Shown one piece after another: positions 1 to 5,332 of a stretch of DNA of 6,926 nt (position 1 is its first letter; every line of letters begins with the position of its first letter). Under the pieces are notes generated by a model. It was not told where the DNA came from. It searched no databases and saw nothing but the letters and a program-made list of their open reading frames with translations. The stretch lies in NCBI GenBank assembly GCA_021776755.1, contig JAJFFI010000012.1, positions 1 to 6,926 of the forward strand, written 5' to 3'. Origin of the DNA: Alphaproteobacteria bacterium. Lineage in GTDB: Bacteria; Pseudomonadota; Alphaproteobacteria; JAJFFI01. The position numbers were made by a program, and so were the translations under genes.

Positions 1-15
1 TTCGGCCGCCGCGCG

Positions 16-204
16 TCAAACCTGCGAAAGCGCGAACAGCGCGACCAGCACCACGACCAGGCCGATGGCGCCCCAGATCAGGTTGCGGCGCTTGATCTCG
101 GTGTGCGACGAGTGGCCCGCCTGAGGCGCGCGGCCGGGATCGCCTTCCTGGCGCACTTCCTGGGCCGGGGTCTTGAGCGGTTTCGGGGCGTGTTCGTCTG
201 CCAT
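16..204 (-). CDS. Small tail-anchored membrane protein (62 aa), function unknown
   Basis: The 62-residue protein has a polar N-terminal part (about residues 1-40, rich in Pro, Glu, Lys and Gln, with a TPAQEVRQ segment at 12-19) and one hydrophobic helix at about 42-60, followed by only two residues. Basic residues KRR at 38-40 just before the helix suggest an N-terminus in the cytoplasm and a C-terminal anchor in the inner membrane. The start is supported by an AAGGAG ribosome-binding site about five bases upstream. It lies downstream of, and in the same direction as, the similarly built 69-residue gene, 64 bases apart, so the two may be co-transcribed. From memory, short alphaproteobacterial proteins with a TPxxExRQ segment before a single helix are common and uncharacterised; I could not check this. 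No enzymatic motif is visible and no function is proposed. Confidence 0.72.
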   Translation of the reverse strand: MADEHAPKPLKTPAQEVRQEGDPGRAPQAGHSSHTEIKRRNLIWGAIGLVVVLVALFALSQV

Positions 205-268
205 TGGGTCTCCTTCGCGTCGGGGTTTCTGGGCCGGGGTTTCGGGCCCGGCGTTCGGGCAGGAGCAG

Positions 269-478
269 CTACTTCAGCGCGTTGAGGACGGCGCCAAACA
301 GAATGGCGACCACGATGAAACCAAGGATCGCGGCAACCCAGACCCAGCCACTGTGGCGGCGCTCGATCAGCCTGCTGTTGTCGAACCCGAGCGGGGCCGC
401 GCCCGCCTCGAGCTCACGGGAACTGCGGGCATCGGGCGCTCCCTTCTGCGCGGCTTTCGAGAGGTTCTGGTCTGCCAT
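269..478 (-). CDS. Small tail-anchored membrane protein (69 aa), function unknown
   Basis: The reading frame is open up to 661, but I place the start at 478, giving 69 residues. There a GGAGG sequence sits about ten bases upstream, and the N-terminus MADQ resembles the MADE start of the next gene. The extra upstream residues of the longer frame are Arg-rich and look non-coding. Residues 1-43 are polar and end with the basic ERRH cluster (39-42). One hydrophobic helix covers about 46-66, leaving a three-residue tail. This predicts a cytoplasmic N-terminus and a C-terminal inner-membrane anchor. Its architecture matches the 62-residue protein encoded just downstream, although outside the first three residues the sequences share little. 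No known domain is recognised and the function is unknown. Confidence 0.62.
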   Translation of the reverse strand: MADQNLSKAAQKGAPDARSSRELEAGAAPLGFDNSRLIERRHSGWVWVAAILGFIVVAILFGAVLNALK

Positions 479-702
479 TGCCTTCGGGCCTCCAGCCGTT
501 CTCCGGCCAAATGTCTCAGCGCGGCGGACAGAATTGTCCACTGCCCGACAAGCATGGCGGCGCGACGGGATGCGCGCATTAACCTGTAATGGGGGAATTG
601 CCGACGTAAGCGCGGACAGCCCGAGCCATAACCTTGTCGAGCGGGGCACTCGCATATTCACATAGACCGGTCGTGATCCGGGCAGGTTGCCGCGGAGGAC
701 CC
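479..702. other. Intergenic region between CBS gene and small membrane protein genes
   Basis: These 224 bases follow the stop of the leftward CBS gene and precede the start of the leftward 69-residue gene, so they should hold the terminator of the first and the promoter of the second. I see no GC hairpin with a T-run and no convincing -35/-10 pair. A small dyad, CATTA-acctg-TAATG, at 577-591 is the only symmetrical element noted, and it could be chance. Confidence 0.4.
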
Positions 703-1134
703 TCAGGCGTTGCCGGCGACGTAGCGTTGCAGCTCGTCGATTTCGTGCTGGGTTTCCTCGAGGCGGTGCTTGACCACGTCGCCGATGGTGATGATGCCCG
801 TGAGCTTGTTGTCCTCGGTGACCGGCAGGTGGCGGATGCGGTTCTGGGTCATCATTTCCATGACCCGCCGCGCGCTTTCGTCCGGCTTGCAGGTGATGAC
901 GTCCTTGGTCATCAGGTCCGAGATCTTGCGGTCGAGGCAGGCCGCGCCGATTTCGGAGGCGGAGCGCACGATGTCGCGCTCGGACAGGATGCCGACGATT
1001 CTGTCACCTTCGATAATCACCAGCGCGCCGATCCGCCGCTTGGCAAGCTGCCCCGCAGCCGACGCGACCGTCGCGCCGGGGCTGGCAGTCTCGACGTCGG
1101 TGCCTTTTTTCACAAGAATATCGCGTACGCTCAT
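703..1134 (-). CDS. Stand-alone CBS-pair (Bateman module) protein
   Basis: This 143-residue protein consists almost entirely of two CBS domains, at about residues 10-62 and 73-125. Both carry the landmarks of the fold: GALVI (36-40) and GILSERD (48-54) in the first, RHLPV (101-105) and GIITIGD (113-119) in the second. The S-x-x-D at 51-54 and T-x-x-D at 116-119 match the ribose-phosphate-binding S/T-x-x-D signature of CBS pairs that bind adenine nucleotides. The last 20 or so residues (KHRLEETQ onward) look like an amphipathic helix. It is expected to be a soluble cytoplasmic dimer sensing AMP, ATP or a related ligand; the partner is unknown because no enzyme domain is fused or adjacent. The start has a GGAGA site about five bases upstream. 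The gene is transcribed away from msrB. The family assignment is firm, the ligand and target are not. Confidence 0.93.
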   Translation of the reverse strand: MSVRDILVKKGTDVETASPGATVASAAGQLAKRRIGALVIIEGDRIVGILSERDIVRSASEIGAACLDRKISDLMTKDVITCKPDESARRVMEMMTQNRIRHLPVTEDNKLTGIITIGDVVKHRLEETQHEIDELQRYVAGNA

Positions 1135-1231
1135 GGCGCTCTCCGTTCCGGATTCGTGGCCCGGGCCGGCGCCCTGCGCGGCCGGGATTACGGTTCACAT
1201 CCTATCACAACCCGGCGAGGGGGTAAGGGAA

Positions 1232-1301
1232 TGTGCGCACAATGGTTCAAATCGGCGGCGCGCGACCACATATTGATATGCAGAGGGTTCGCGATTGCGA
1301 A
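1232..1301. promoter_or_regulatory. Small dyads in the divergent CBS gene / msrB control region
   Basis: The 196 bases between the two divergent genes must contain both promoters. Three short symmetrical elements are visible: the perfect ten-base palindrome TGTGCGCACA at 1232-1241, CATAT-tg-ATATG at 1269-1280, and TTCGC-gatt-GCGAA at 1288-1301. The last ends 29 bases before the msrB start. TTGATA at 1273-1278 could be a -35 box for msrB, but nothing at the right spacing resembles a good -10. These are candidate operators only; dyads this short also arise by chance. Confidence 0.3.
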
Positions 1302-1330
1302 TTGAAACGACAGCGAGAAGGGACGGCGAA

Positions 1331-1741
1331 ATGACCGGGAAACTGACCAAGAGCGAAGCCGAGTGGCGCGAGCAGCTGACCGACCTCCAGTATAACGTGA
1401 CGCGCCAGCACGGCACCGAGCGGGCGTTCACCGGCAAGTATCACGACAGCAAGGCGGACGGCGTCTATCACTGCATCTGCTGCGGCGAGGCGCTGTTCGA
1501 TTCCGAGACCAAGTTCGATTCCGGCACTGGCTGGCCGTCGTACTGGGCGCCGATCGACAAGGCTGCCGTCGAGGAGCGCGAGGACAACGGCCTCTTCATG
1601 CGCCGGACCGAGGTGCTGTGCGCCAATTGCGACGCCCATCTTGGCCATGTATTCCCGGACGGCCCGAAACCGACCGGGCAACGCTATTGCATGAATTCGG
1701 CGTCCCTCGATCTCAAGCCGCGGGACGGGGACAAGTCGTAA
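1331..1741 (+). CDS. msrB: Peptide-methionine (R)-S-oxide reductase MsrB
   Basis: MsrB reduces the R form of methionine sulfoxide in proteins, a repair step after oxidative damage. The 136-residue product has the full family pattern. The zinc-binding Cys pairs are C48/C51 (CICC) and C97/C100 (CANC), followed by [12 protein letters not shown] and the catalytic segment RYCMNSASL with the nucleophilic C120. The SGTGWPS segment (64-70) has Thr66 where the Escherichia coli and Neisseria enzymes have the recycling Cys, so regeneration probably uses another thiol or direct reduction by thioredoxin. C50 is an extra Cys beside the zinc ligands. The frame is open from 1295, but I start at 1331: AGAAGGGA lies at 1316-1323 upstream and the N-terminus then aligns with E. 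coli MsrB, of very similar length. No signal peptide is seen, so the protein is cytoplasmic. No msrA is present in the window. Confidence 0.95.
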   Translation: MTGKLTKSEAEWREQLTDLQYNVTRQHGTERAFTGKYHDSKADGVYHCICCGEALFDSETKFDSGTGWPSYWAPIDKAAVEEREDNGLFMRRTEVLCANCDAHLGHVFPDGPKPTGQRYCMNSASLDLKPRDGDKS

Positions 1742-2179
1742 ACGGTGAAGTCTCATGCGGCCGGTTGGCTGCCCCCAACACTGCCTCGCGCTTGCGTGAG
1801 CCCACCGGGCTCACGGTCGCTCGGCAGCCCTCAAGGGGAGAGGGGCTTTTTATGCCGTATTTTCACTCTCCCCGAATGAGGGCGCTTCGACAGGCTCAGG
1901 AGGGTGCGAGCGAAGCGAGCGGGTGAGGGAGTCGCGCGTCGGCGCGCGGAAAATCCGGACGCGCCGGAGTTTTCGCCTGCAGACGCCGGCCAGCCAGCCA
2001 TCCGGCTCGCATTAACGGGAGGACAATAGGTTTCGTAAATCTTTCCAGGCTTTTTAATCAATTGAAAAACAAGTAAAATTCAGGATTTTCAGAGATTGTT
2101 AACGCTGTCCCGATAGGTTCGGCCCACGACTTATTCCAACAGGACTGCCGGCCCCTTCCGGCGGGCAACGGAGCAGCGC
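1742..2179. other. 438-base gene-free stretch with hairpin cluster and AT-rich leader
   Basis: No credible gene lies between msrB and the four-helix membrane protein. The left half (about 1781-1948) is a run of inverted repeats, entered separately. The right half shifts composition: about 2030-2105 is markedly AT-rich against a GC-rich background and contains TCAATTGA (2058-2065) and TTGAAA (2062-2067). It probably holds the promoter of the downstream gene, although no good -10 lies 16-18 bases after TTGAAA. A short hairpin, GCCGG-cccctt-CCGGC, occupies 2147-2162, directly before the ribosome-binding site of the next gene (GGAG, about seven bases before the ATG at 2180). Confidence 0.6.
1781..1948. 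repeat. Cluster of abutting inverted repeats, likely dispersed extragenic repeat
   Basis: Three imperfect hairpins lie end to end. The first (1781-1827) pairs CTGCC with GGCAG at its base and carries a nine-base perfect stem, CGTGAGCCC (1795-1803) with GGGCTCACG (1807-1815), around a three-base loop. The second (1828-1882) pairs CCCTCA (1828-1833) with TGAGGG (1877-1882) and GGGGAGAG (1835-1842) with CTCTCCCC (1866-1873). The third pairs CGCTTCG (1883-1889) with CGAAGCG (1911-1917). A fourth small dyad, CGCGCG-tcgg-CGCGCG, is at 1933-1948. The segment CTTCGACAGGCTCAG within it resembles, from memory, a sequence seen in many dispersed proteobacterial intergenic repeats. Only one copy is in this window, so dispersal is inferred. 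The structure could also act as a transcription stop or RNA stability element 3' of msrB. Confidence 0.6.
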
Positions 2180-2746
2180 ATGTCTGGCCCCACTTCATCC
2201 GGCCCCTCGACGGCAGCCCCCGGCGCATCGGGACGCGTCCGGCGCGATCACACCGCCGGCACCCGCACTGCGGGCATCACCTTTCTGGTCGGCCTGTTCA
2301 TCTTCACGCTCTCGCTGTGCATGGCCTACTGGCTGGTCGACATCTGGCCGACGTCGGAGGCGGTGGGCAAGATCGTCGTCTGGAACGGCTTCACCGAGTC
2401 GATCGCGCTTCAGATCACGATGATCTGCGGTGCCATCGGGGCCTTCGTGCATGTGGCGACATCGTTCGCGAGTTTCGCCGGCAATCGCTCGCTCCGCGCA
2501 AGCTGGGCCTGGTGGTTCGTGCTGCGCCCGGTGGTGGGTGCGGCGATGGCGCTGATCTTCTATTTCATCCTGCGCAGCGGCCTGCTGCTCGACGGCCCGC
2601 TCGGCGAGGCGATCAGCCCGTTCGGCGTGGCCGCGGCCTCGGCGCTGGTCGGCCTGTTCTCAAAGCACCTTGTCGACAAGATCCGCACGGTGTCCGAGGC
2701 GGCTTTCAACACCAACCAGGACAGCGAGCGCCACGACAAGCTCTAG
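2180..2746 (+). CDS. Four-helix membrane protein, function unknown
   Basis: The 188-residue product starts with a polar tail rich in Ser, Pro, Gly and Ala (1-30). It then has four predicted membrane helices at about 31-54, 74-98, 108-131 and 146-163, and a hydrophilic C-terminus (164-188). Noticeable features are an R-P-V-V-G segment (116-120) at the start of the third helix, an arginine soon after it (R132), and the stretch F-S-K-H-L-V-D-K (160-167) leading into the cytoplasmic tail. From memory, similar segments occur in other uncharacterised small bacterial membrane proteins, but I cannot name the family. The start is supported by GGAG about seven bases upstream. It is probably a single-gene unit: a long non-coding leader precedes it and a strong terminator follows 65 bases after the stop. 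No catalytic or transport motif is recognised. Confidence 0.82.
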   Translation: MSGPTSSGPSTAAPGASGRVRRDHTAGTRTAGITFLVGLFIFTLSLCMAYWLVDIWPTSEAVGKIVVWNGFTESIALQITMICGAIGAFVHVATSFASFAGNRSLRASWAWWFVLRPVVGAAMALIFYFILRSGLLLDGPLGEAISPFGVAAASALVGLFSKHLVDKIRTVSEAAFNTNQDSERHDKL

Positions 2747-2810
2747 GACATCCGGACAGTCCGGTTCCGCCAGCATCTGCCGGCGCGGGTCCGCAACGGT
2801 TCCTTCCTCT

Positions 2811-2850
2811 GCGCTGCCGACGGCCGATAGCCCGACGCGGCGCTTTTTTT
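2811..2850 (+). terminator. Rho-independent terminator after the four-helix membrane protein gene
   Basis: GCGCTGC (2811-2817) pairs with GCGGCGC (2837-2843), with one G-U pair. Inside, GGC (2822-2824) pairs with GCC (2830-2832) around a CGATA loop. The two stems are separated by a symmetrical internal loop, the same four bases CGAC on each side (2818-2821 and 2833-2836). Seven T follow at once (2844-2850). A second small symmetry, CCGGAC-a-GTCCGG at 2752-2764, lies just after the stop codon of the upstream gene. The position and T-run make this a convincing intrinsic terminator for the gene ending at 2746. Confidence 0.8.
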
Positions 2851-2972
2851 GCCCGGGCTTTGGACTGCCAGGTCCGGAAACACGTTGAAAACCTGCCTGC
2901 GAATGCGGATATGTCGGGGACGCAACGTCCGCCGGCAAAGTCCGGTCCGGCAGCAACAAGACGGTAGCCCGC

Positions 2973-3143
2973 GTGTCGTTCTTCTCATTCGATCTCCTGC
3001 GCCTGCGTGAGCGGCTCGACGGACTGGACGACGCCGGCGAGCGAACCGCGATGGTGCTGGTGTCGCTGGTCTCAGATGGCGCGCGGCTGTTCGTCGTGAC
3101 GGCCGTGGCGGGAGCGGCACTCCTGCTGCTGGCGGGCGGATGA
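2973..3143 (+). CDS. Putative small single-helix membrane protein (56 aa, GTG start)
   Basis: From a GTG at 2973 the frame encodes 56 residues beginning MSFFSFDLLRLRERLDGLDD, with a hydrophobic helix at about 38-54 (LFVVTAVAGAALLLLAGG at the end). The first half is an amphipathic, charged segment (R10, R12, E13, R14, D17, D19, D20, E23, R24). Third codon positions are overwhelmingly G or C, as in the neighbouring genes, which argues for coding. Against it, the Shine-Dalgarno is poor and no ATG lies in frame before residue 27. It lies between the terminator at 2811-2850 and the promoter-like site before the exchanger gene, so it would be its own unit or be read into the exchanger operon. No family is recognised and no function is proposed. 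Confidence 0.45.
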   Translation: MSFFSFDLLRLRERLDGLDDAGERTAMVLVSLVSDGARLFVVTAVAGAALLLLAGG

Positions 3144-3192
3144 GCATGCATCTCTGCGGCACCGATCCGTGTATCTTTCGGTATTCCATCCC

Positions 3193-3220
3193 TTGTTCCG
3201 GGGCCTCGCGGCGCTATAAC
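3193..3220 (+). promoter_or_regulatory. Sigma70-type promoter candidate for the exchanger operon
   Basis: TATAAC at 3215-3220 matches five of six positions of the -10 consensus. TTGTTC at 3193-3198, 16 bases earlier, gives a weak -35 (only TTG conserved). Transcription would start near 3227, leaving a leader of about 80 bases that contains a small CCGCC-agcc-GGCGG hairpin at 3275-3288 just before the ribosome-binding site. Confidence 0.42.
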
Positions 3221-3306
3221 CGGTGTCTGCCGGAGGCGAACGGACCCGCCTTCAACGCCGACCCAATCCGCATTCCGCCAGCCGGCGGCATCCCTCCGGA
3301 GCCTGC

Positions 3307-4281
3307 ATGATCTACGTTTCGGTACTTGCCGGATTTGCGCTCCTGCTGGTGGGCGGAGAAATCCTGGTTCAGGGCGGAGTCGCGCTGTCGCGCCATCTCG
3401 GCGTCTCGCCGCTGCTGGTGGGGCTGACGGTGGTGGCCTTCGGCACCTCGGCGCCGGAACTGGTGATCTGCCTGATCGCAGCACTCGAAGGCGCGCCGGC
3501 GCTCGCGGTCGGCAACGTCGTCGGCTCGAACATCGCCAACATCCTGCTTATTATCGGGATCTCGGCGCTGATCTATCCGATCGCGGTGAGCCGGCGGAGC
3601 CTGAAGCGCGACGGCACCGTTGTGGTCGGCGCGACAGTGCTGTTCAGTCTGCTGGCGATGACCGGGGTCCTGGCATTCTGGCACGGCCTCGTGATGGTCA
3701 TCGGGCTCGGCCTCTATCTCACCTACTCCTACGTCACCGACAAGCGCGACAGCGCGGCGTCCGAGGAACTGGCCCGCGAGCTTGACGAGATGGGGCCGGC
3801 CGACGCGCCGCTCTGGATCTCGCTGGCGAAACTCGCCGCCGGGCTCGGCGCGGTGGTCTGGGGCTCGGACCTGCTGGTCGACGGCGCGGTCGAAACAGCG
3901 CGCCAGTTTGGCGTCTCGGAGGCCGTGATCGGCCTCACCATGATCGCGGTCGGAACCTCGCTGCCCGAGCTCGCGACCGGCGCTGTCGCGGCCTATCGCA
4001 AGCAGTCCGACCTGGCACTCGGCAATGTGCTCGGCTCGAACATCTTCAACATCATCGGCGTCATGGGCGTCGTTGCGCTGGTGACGCCGGTCGAGGTTCC
4101 GGGCCAGATCATCGGCTTCGACCTCTGGGTGATGCTGGCGGTGACATTCGCGTTCATCGGACTGGCCTTCCTGCTCCGCAGCATTGGCCGGTTCCAGGCG
4201 GCAATCTATCTTGTGCTCTATATCGCCTATGTCGCGGCGCAGTTCCTGGGCATGTCGGGCCTCCAGGCGCACACCGGGTAG
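3307..4281 (+). CDS. Calcium/sodium antiporter, YrbG/CaxA-type CaCA exchanger
   Basis: The 324-residue inner-membrane protein belongs to the Ca2+/cation antiporter superfamily, which exports calcium in exchange for sodium, potassium or protons. It shows the internal duplication typical of the family. Repeat alpha-1 has GTSAPE (46-51) and GN-x-x-GSN (69-75); repeat alpha-2 has GTSLPE (216-221) and GN-x-x-GSN (239-245). The Glu residues E51 and E221 are the expected ion-binding acids. About ten membrane helices are visible, split five and five by an acidic hydrophilic loop at about 143-168. Length matches E. coli YrbG closely. The frame is open from 3223, but the start at 3307 has GGAG at 3298-3301, five bases upstream, and puts the first helix at residues 3-22; the extra upstream residues are Arg/Pro-rich. 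The stop is five bases before the flavoenzyme gene. Substrate ions are inferred from family only. Confidence 0.95.
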   Translation: MIYVSVLAGFALLLVGGEILVQGGVALSRHLGVSPLLVGLTVVAFGTSAPELVICLIAALEGAPALAVGNVVGSNIANILLIIGISALIYPIAVSRRSLKRDGTVVVGATVLFSLLAMTGVLAFWHGLVMVIGLGLYLTYSYVTDKRDSAASEELARELDEMGPADAPLWISLAKLAAGLGAVVWGSDLLVDGAVETARQFGVSEAVIGLTMIAVGTSLPELATGAVAAYRKQSDLALGNVLGSNIFNIIGVMGVVALVTPVEVPGQIIGFDLWVMLAVTFAFIGLAFLLRSIGRFQAAIYLVLYIAYVAAQFLGMSGLQAHTG

Positions 4282-4286
4282 GCGCC

Positions 4287-5249
4287 ATGATTGAGACGCG
4301 TCTTACCGAACGCTTCGGTCTCCGGCATCCCGTCATTCAGGCGCCGATGGCGTTTGCCGCGGGCGGCGAGCTGGCCGCCGCGGTGACGCGGGCCGGCGGG
4401 CTCGGACTGATCGGCGGCGGATACGGCGACGCCGACTGGATCGGCGCGCAATTCGAGGCCGCCGGCAACCAGAAGGTCGGCTGCGGCTTTATCACATGGT
4501 CGCTGGCCCGCCAGCCCGGGCTGCTCGATCAGGTGCTGGCCCGCGCCCCGGCCGCGGTGTTCCTGTCGTTCGGCGATCCGGCGCCATTTGCGCGCCCCGT
4601 AAAGGACGCGGGCGTGCCGCTGATTTGCCAGGTCCAGACCCGCCGCGACGCCGCCCATGCGATCGATGTGGGTGCCGACGTAATTGTCGCGCAGGGCGCC
4701 GAGGCGGGGGGACACGGCGAGGCGCGGGCGACAATGACGCTGGTCCCCGAAGTGGCCGATCTGATTGCCGCGCGCGCTCCCGAAGTGCTGCTGTGCGCGG
4801 CGGGTGGTATCGGCGACGGGCGCGGGCTAGCGGCGTCGCTGATGCTCGGGGCCGACGGTGTTCTGGTGGGTTCGCGGTTCTGGGCGAGCGAAGAGGCGCT
4901 GGTGCACCCCAACATGCTGGAGGCGGCGGTTGCTGCGACCGGCGACGACACGATCCGCTCGAGCGTGATGGATATTGCGCGGGGGCTCGACTGGCCGGCC
5001 CGCTACACCGCGCGCGTCCTGAAGAACGACTTCACCGACACCTGGCATCACCGGCTCGACGACCTGCGGGCGAATGCCGCACGGGAATCCGCCCGCTGGA
5101 GTGCGGCTTGGAAAGCGGGCGACGTCTCGGTCGCCAATACTTTCGTCGGCGAAGTCGCGGCCTTCATCGACGGGATCGAACCCGCCGCCGAAATTCTCGA
5201 GCGCATGGTCGCCGAGGCCGAGATGCGCATGCGGGCTTTGACGCGATAA
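4287..5249 (+). CDS. Nitronate monooxygenase-family FMN enzyme
   Basis: The 320-residue protein has the FMN-binding TIM-barrel pattern of the nitronate monooxygenase (formerly 2-nitropropane dioxygenase) family. It shows the N-terminal P-x-x-QAPM (15-21), a GGLGLIGGG turn (37-45), VAQGAEAGGHGE (134-145) with the family His at 143, and the FMN-phosphate segments AAGGIGDG (171-178) and GADGVLVGSRF (188-198). Such enzymes oxidise alkyl nitronates, but relatives include NADH:quinone reductases and the FabK-type enoyl reductases, so the substrate is not fixed by sequence. No signal peptide is seen, so it should be cytoplasmic. It follows the exchanger gene by five bases with only a GGTAGG-like site inside the end of that gene, suggesting translational coupling. 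There is no obvious biochemical link between the two products. Confidence 0.92.
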   Translation: MIETRLTERFGLRHPVIQAPMAFAAGGELAAAVTRAGGLGLIGGGYGDADWIGAQFEAAGNQKVGCGFITWSLARQPGLLDQVLARAPAAVFLSFGDPAPFARPVKDAGVPLICQVQTRRDAAHAIDVGADVIVAQGAEAGGHGEARATMTLVPEVADLIAARAPEVLLCAAGGIGDGRGLAASLMLGADGVLVGSRFWASEEALVHPNMLEAAVAATGDDTIRSSVMDIARGLDWPARYTARVLKNDFTDTWHHRLDDLRANAARESARWSAAWKAGDVSVANTFVGEVAAFIDGIEPAAEILERMVAEAEMRMRALTR

Positions 5250-5274
5250 GTCGCGCGCCGGACCGTATTCCCGC

Positions 5275-5304
5275 TTGACCCCGCGCCGCCCGGCAAGATT
5301 TATA
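5275..5304 (+). promoter_or_regulatory. Promoter candidate for the FolM-like reductase gene
   Basis: TTGACC (5275-5280) matches five of six -35 positions. An AT-rich TTTATA (5299-5304) lies 18 bases on; it is a weak -10. Transcription would begin near 5311, leaving only about 22 bases before the ATG, with no Shine-Dalgarno sequence in them. Confidence 0.4.
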
Positions 5305-5332
5305 CGCTCGTCCCCGCAACCATCATATCTCC

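Noticed and set aside
233..252. GCCGGG-CCCGGC hairpin between the two small membrane protein genes as a terminator
   Set aside because: It has a six-base stem but no T-run on either strand, so it is not a convincing terminator; it could be chance in GC-rich DNA.
269..661. 130-residue version of the leftward membrane protein starting at 661
   Set aside because: The extra 61 residues are Arg-rich and low in similarity to any coding pattern; the start at 478 has a ribosome-binding site and a MAD start like the neighbour.
1618..1926. Rightward 102-residue frame overlapping the end of msrB
   Set aside because: It starts inside msrB in another frame and continues through the repeat cluster; no protein-like features.
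1831..2061. Leftward 76-residue frame over the hairpin cluster
   Set aside because: It crosses the inverted repeats and AT-rich leader; the ARFARTLLSLSKR-like peptide looks like translation of a repeat, not a protein.
2660..3484. Leftward 274-residue frame
   Set aside because: Arg/Pro/Ser-rich antisense shadow spanning three rightward units, including a terminator.
3214..4272. Leftward 352-residue frame opposite the exchanger
   Set aside because: Composition dominated by Asp, Arg, His and Gln is typical of the complementary strand of a high-GC membrane protein gene; the sense strand has all the exchanger motifs.
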